In this document: piece after piece, positions 62,870-64,000 of the stretch
Numbering within the stretch: the first letter of the stretch is position 1
Layout of the letters: each line of letters starts with the position of its first letter
Assembly (NCBI RefSeq): GCF_958295425.1
Contig: NC_081136.1
Coordinates: forward strand, 5,099,811-5,163,810
Direction of reading: 5' to 3'
From: Solea solea
Lineage: Eukaryota > Chordata > Actinopteri > Pleuronectiformes > Soleidae
DNA length: 64,000 nt
The notes under the pieces: generated by a model
The model's input: only the letters and a program-made list of their open reading frames with translations
The model's database searches: none
What the model was told of the DNA's origin: nothing
Program-made: the position numbers and the translations under genes

Positions 62870-64000
62870 GGAAAGAAAGAAAAGACACCCGTTAAAAAAA
62901 TATATGACCTTCTGAAGAAGCTGCTGGTTGTGAAATGCGAGCGGTAGCGCTGTGTGAAAGTTTTATCTCGTGTTAAAATGGATGTATTCTTTGGGTCTGG
63001 AAGTACCCAAAGCCTGTATTTTCCTGACTCGCCATCAGGGGGCGACTCTTTACTGACTGTTTACTTCACACACATGGCGACAGTTTCCACGACAGAGAGC
63101 CTAACAATGCTTTGGTTTATGGTGAAAATAAATGCCCCTTCTGTTTAAAATACGCCAAATTGCGGCCCAACGCTCCCATCGGTTCACAAAATGTACAAAG
63201 TGGTATTGGCTATGGACATGATGCCAAAAGATCCACGTCCAGTGTGAACACAGCATTAAAGACATCAGTATTGCTGCTGTGGTTCACTCACCCTTAAATA
63301 ATCTGCCTTAAACTATTCAGAAATGAACTGCAGTGTATTGTTCAATGAGTCCAGGAGCCCCCCCCCCCCCCACACACACACACAGAAAGTACTTTATGTA
63401 TTATGCATTATGGCTGTGCAGTCAATCAACTCCCTGATTGCCAAATTACAGTGTTTGCAAGCATAACTGAATAGTCCAAGAGTGCTGATTTTTATTAATA
63501 ACGATTACAGCTCACCCCCCCCCCCCCCACACACACACACACACACACATTGTGGATAAATAAATGTGTTAGACACAGTATTCTGCTCGCAGTTTCATAT
63601 TTTTGCTGAGGAACGTCTCCTGACAGACTGAATGAGAAGCAAAAAGACAGTGTGGCGTCTTCTTGGAACAGTTCAAGATGACTGACGGGGACGAAGAATG
63701 GCCAGGACGTGTTTGTCTTTGCCAAATCCTGCCTCTGGTTAACCGTGTGAGGGAATAAAATGACACAAAGCAGGAAATGCCCAGGACACCGCGACGCCTG
63801 GGGCCTCAAGGTGAGATGGAATTTCCCCACGAGTTGTTTCCATGACAACATCAGTGGGGGCCTTTAGGGAGTTTGACAATGCAGTACCTTTGCTGCTCAA
63901 TTTACTGAACATTTTTTTCAAGCCCATAAGCAGCAAATTTAGCATAGTATACACAGAACTTCCCACTGTCTCTCTGACTCAGCATTTTACGGGCAAATGG
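62870..64000. other. Right-edge stretch, probably first intron of the PCP4-like gene
   Basis: No first exon of the PCP4-like gene (expected short ATG-AGY-GAR start) was found. Contains two C-runs followed by (CA)n (63361-63382, 63516-63550). Confidence 0.35.

Overview
The window looks like nuclear DNA of a teleost fish. Its genes are split by short introns with clean GT/AG borders. The non-coding DNA is AT-rich and full of typical fish repeats: tRNA-headed SINEs, a widespread fish LINE-type 3' tail, several families of short DNA transposons, and (TG)n and poly-C tracts. Family names come from motifs read by eye; no database was searched.

Left part (1-42 kb): a head-to-tail cluster of immune-type TRIM genes, every one on the minus strand. 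From left to right it holds: (i) a small gene (1165-2912) made of three repeated Cys-Cys-His-Cys modules that I cannot assign to a named family; (ii) TRIM A (5562-8317) and TRIM B (13649-16383), near-identical copies inside a tandem duplication of about 8.5-9.3 kb (3866-12389 and 12390-21647); (iii) TRIM C (19292-21875), which has RING, two B-boxes and a shortened coiled coil but no B30.2 exon, plus a truncated copy C' (12099-12389) cut by the duplication breakpoint; (iv) TRIM D (24651-27248), TRIM E (28878-31445) and TRIM F (35249-41828), each complete with RING, B-box1, B-box2, coiled coil and PRY/SPRY. The exon plan is almost constant: RING/B-box exon, 96 bp coiled-coil exon, about 234 bp coiled-coil exon, about 148 bp exon, 27 bp exon and PRY/SPRY exon. 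Summed exons stay in frame for A, B, D, E and F (561, 561, 533, 662 and 575 aa). This plan is that of the fish finTRIM/TRIM25-like/TRIM16-like group, which is expanded in fish and linked to antiviral responses. Candidate interferon-response elements (GAAANNGAAACT) lie in the duplicated segment upstream of A, B and the small zinc-finger gene.

Right part (42-64 kb): gene-poor, repeat-rich DNA. The one gene I can support is a PCP4/PCP4L1-like calmodulin-binding IQ peptide on the minus strand. Its last two coding exons are at 59033-59163 and 62806-62860; its first exon was not found and probably lies beyond the right edge. A candidate polyadenylation site at 52.63 kb, a CpG-rich patch at 56.1 kb and a signal-peptide-like exon at 57.9 kb are only hints of further transcripts.

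Function: TRIM proteins are ubiquitin E3 ligases in which the RING recruits an E2, the B-boxes and coiled coil assemble dimers, and PRY/SPRY selects the target. The cluster reads as a rapidly evolving innate-immune locus: a recent duplication, loss of B-box2 zinc ligands in A and B, protein-changing differences concentrated in the RING/B-box1 part of A versus B, and a truncated gene next to a copied candidate promoter.
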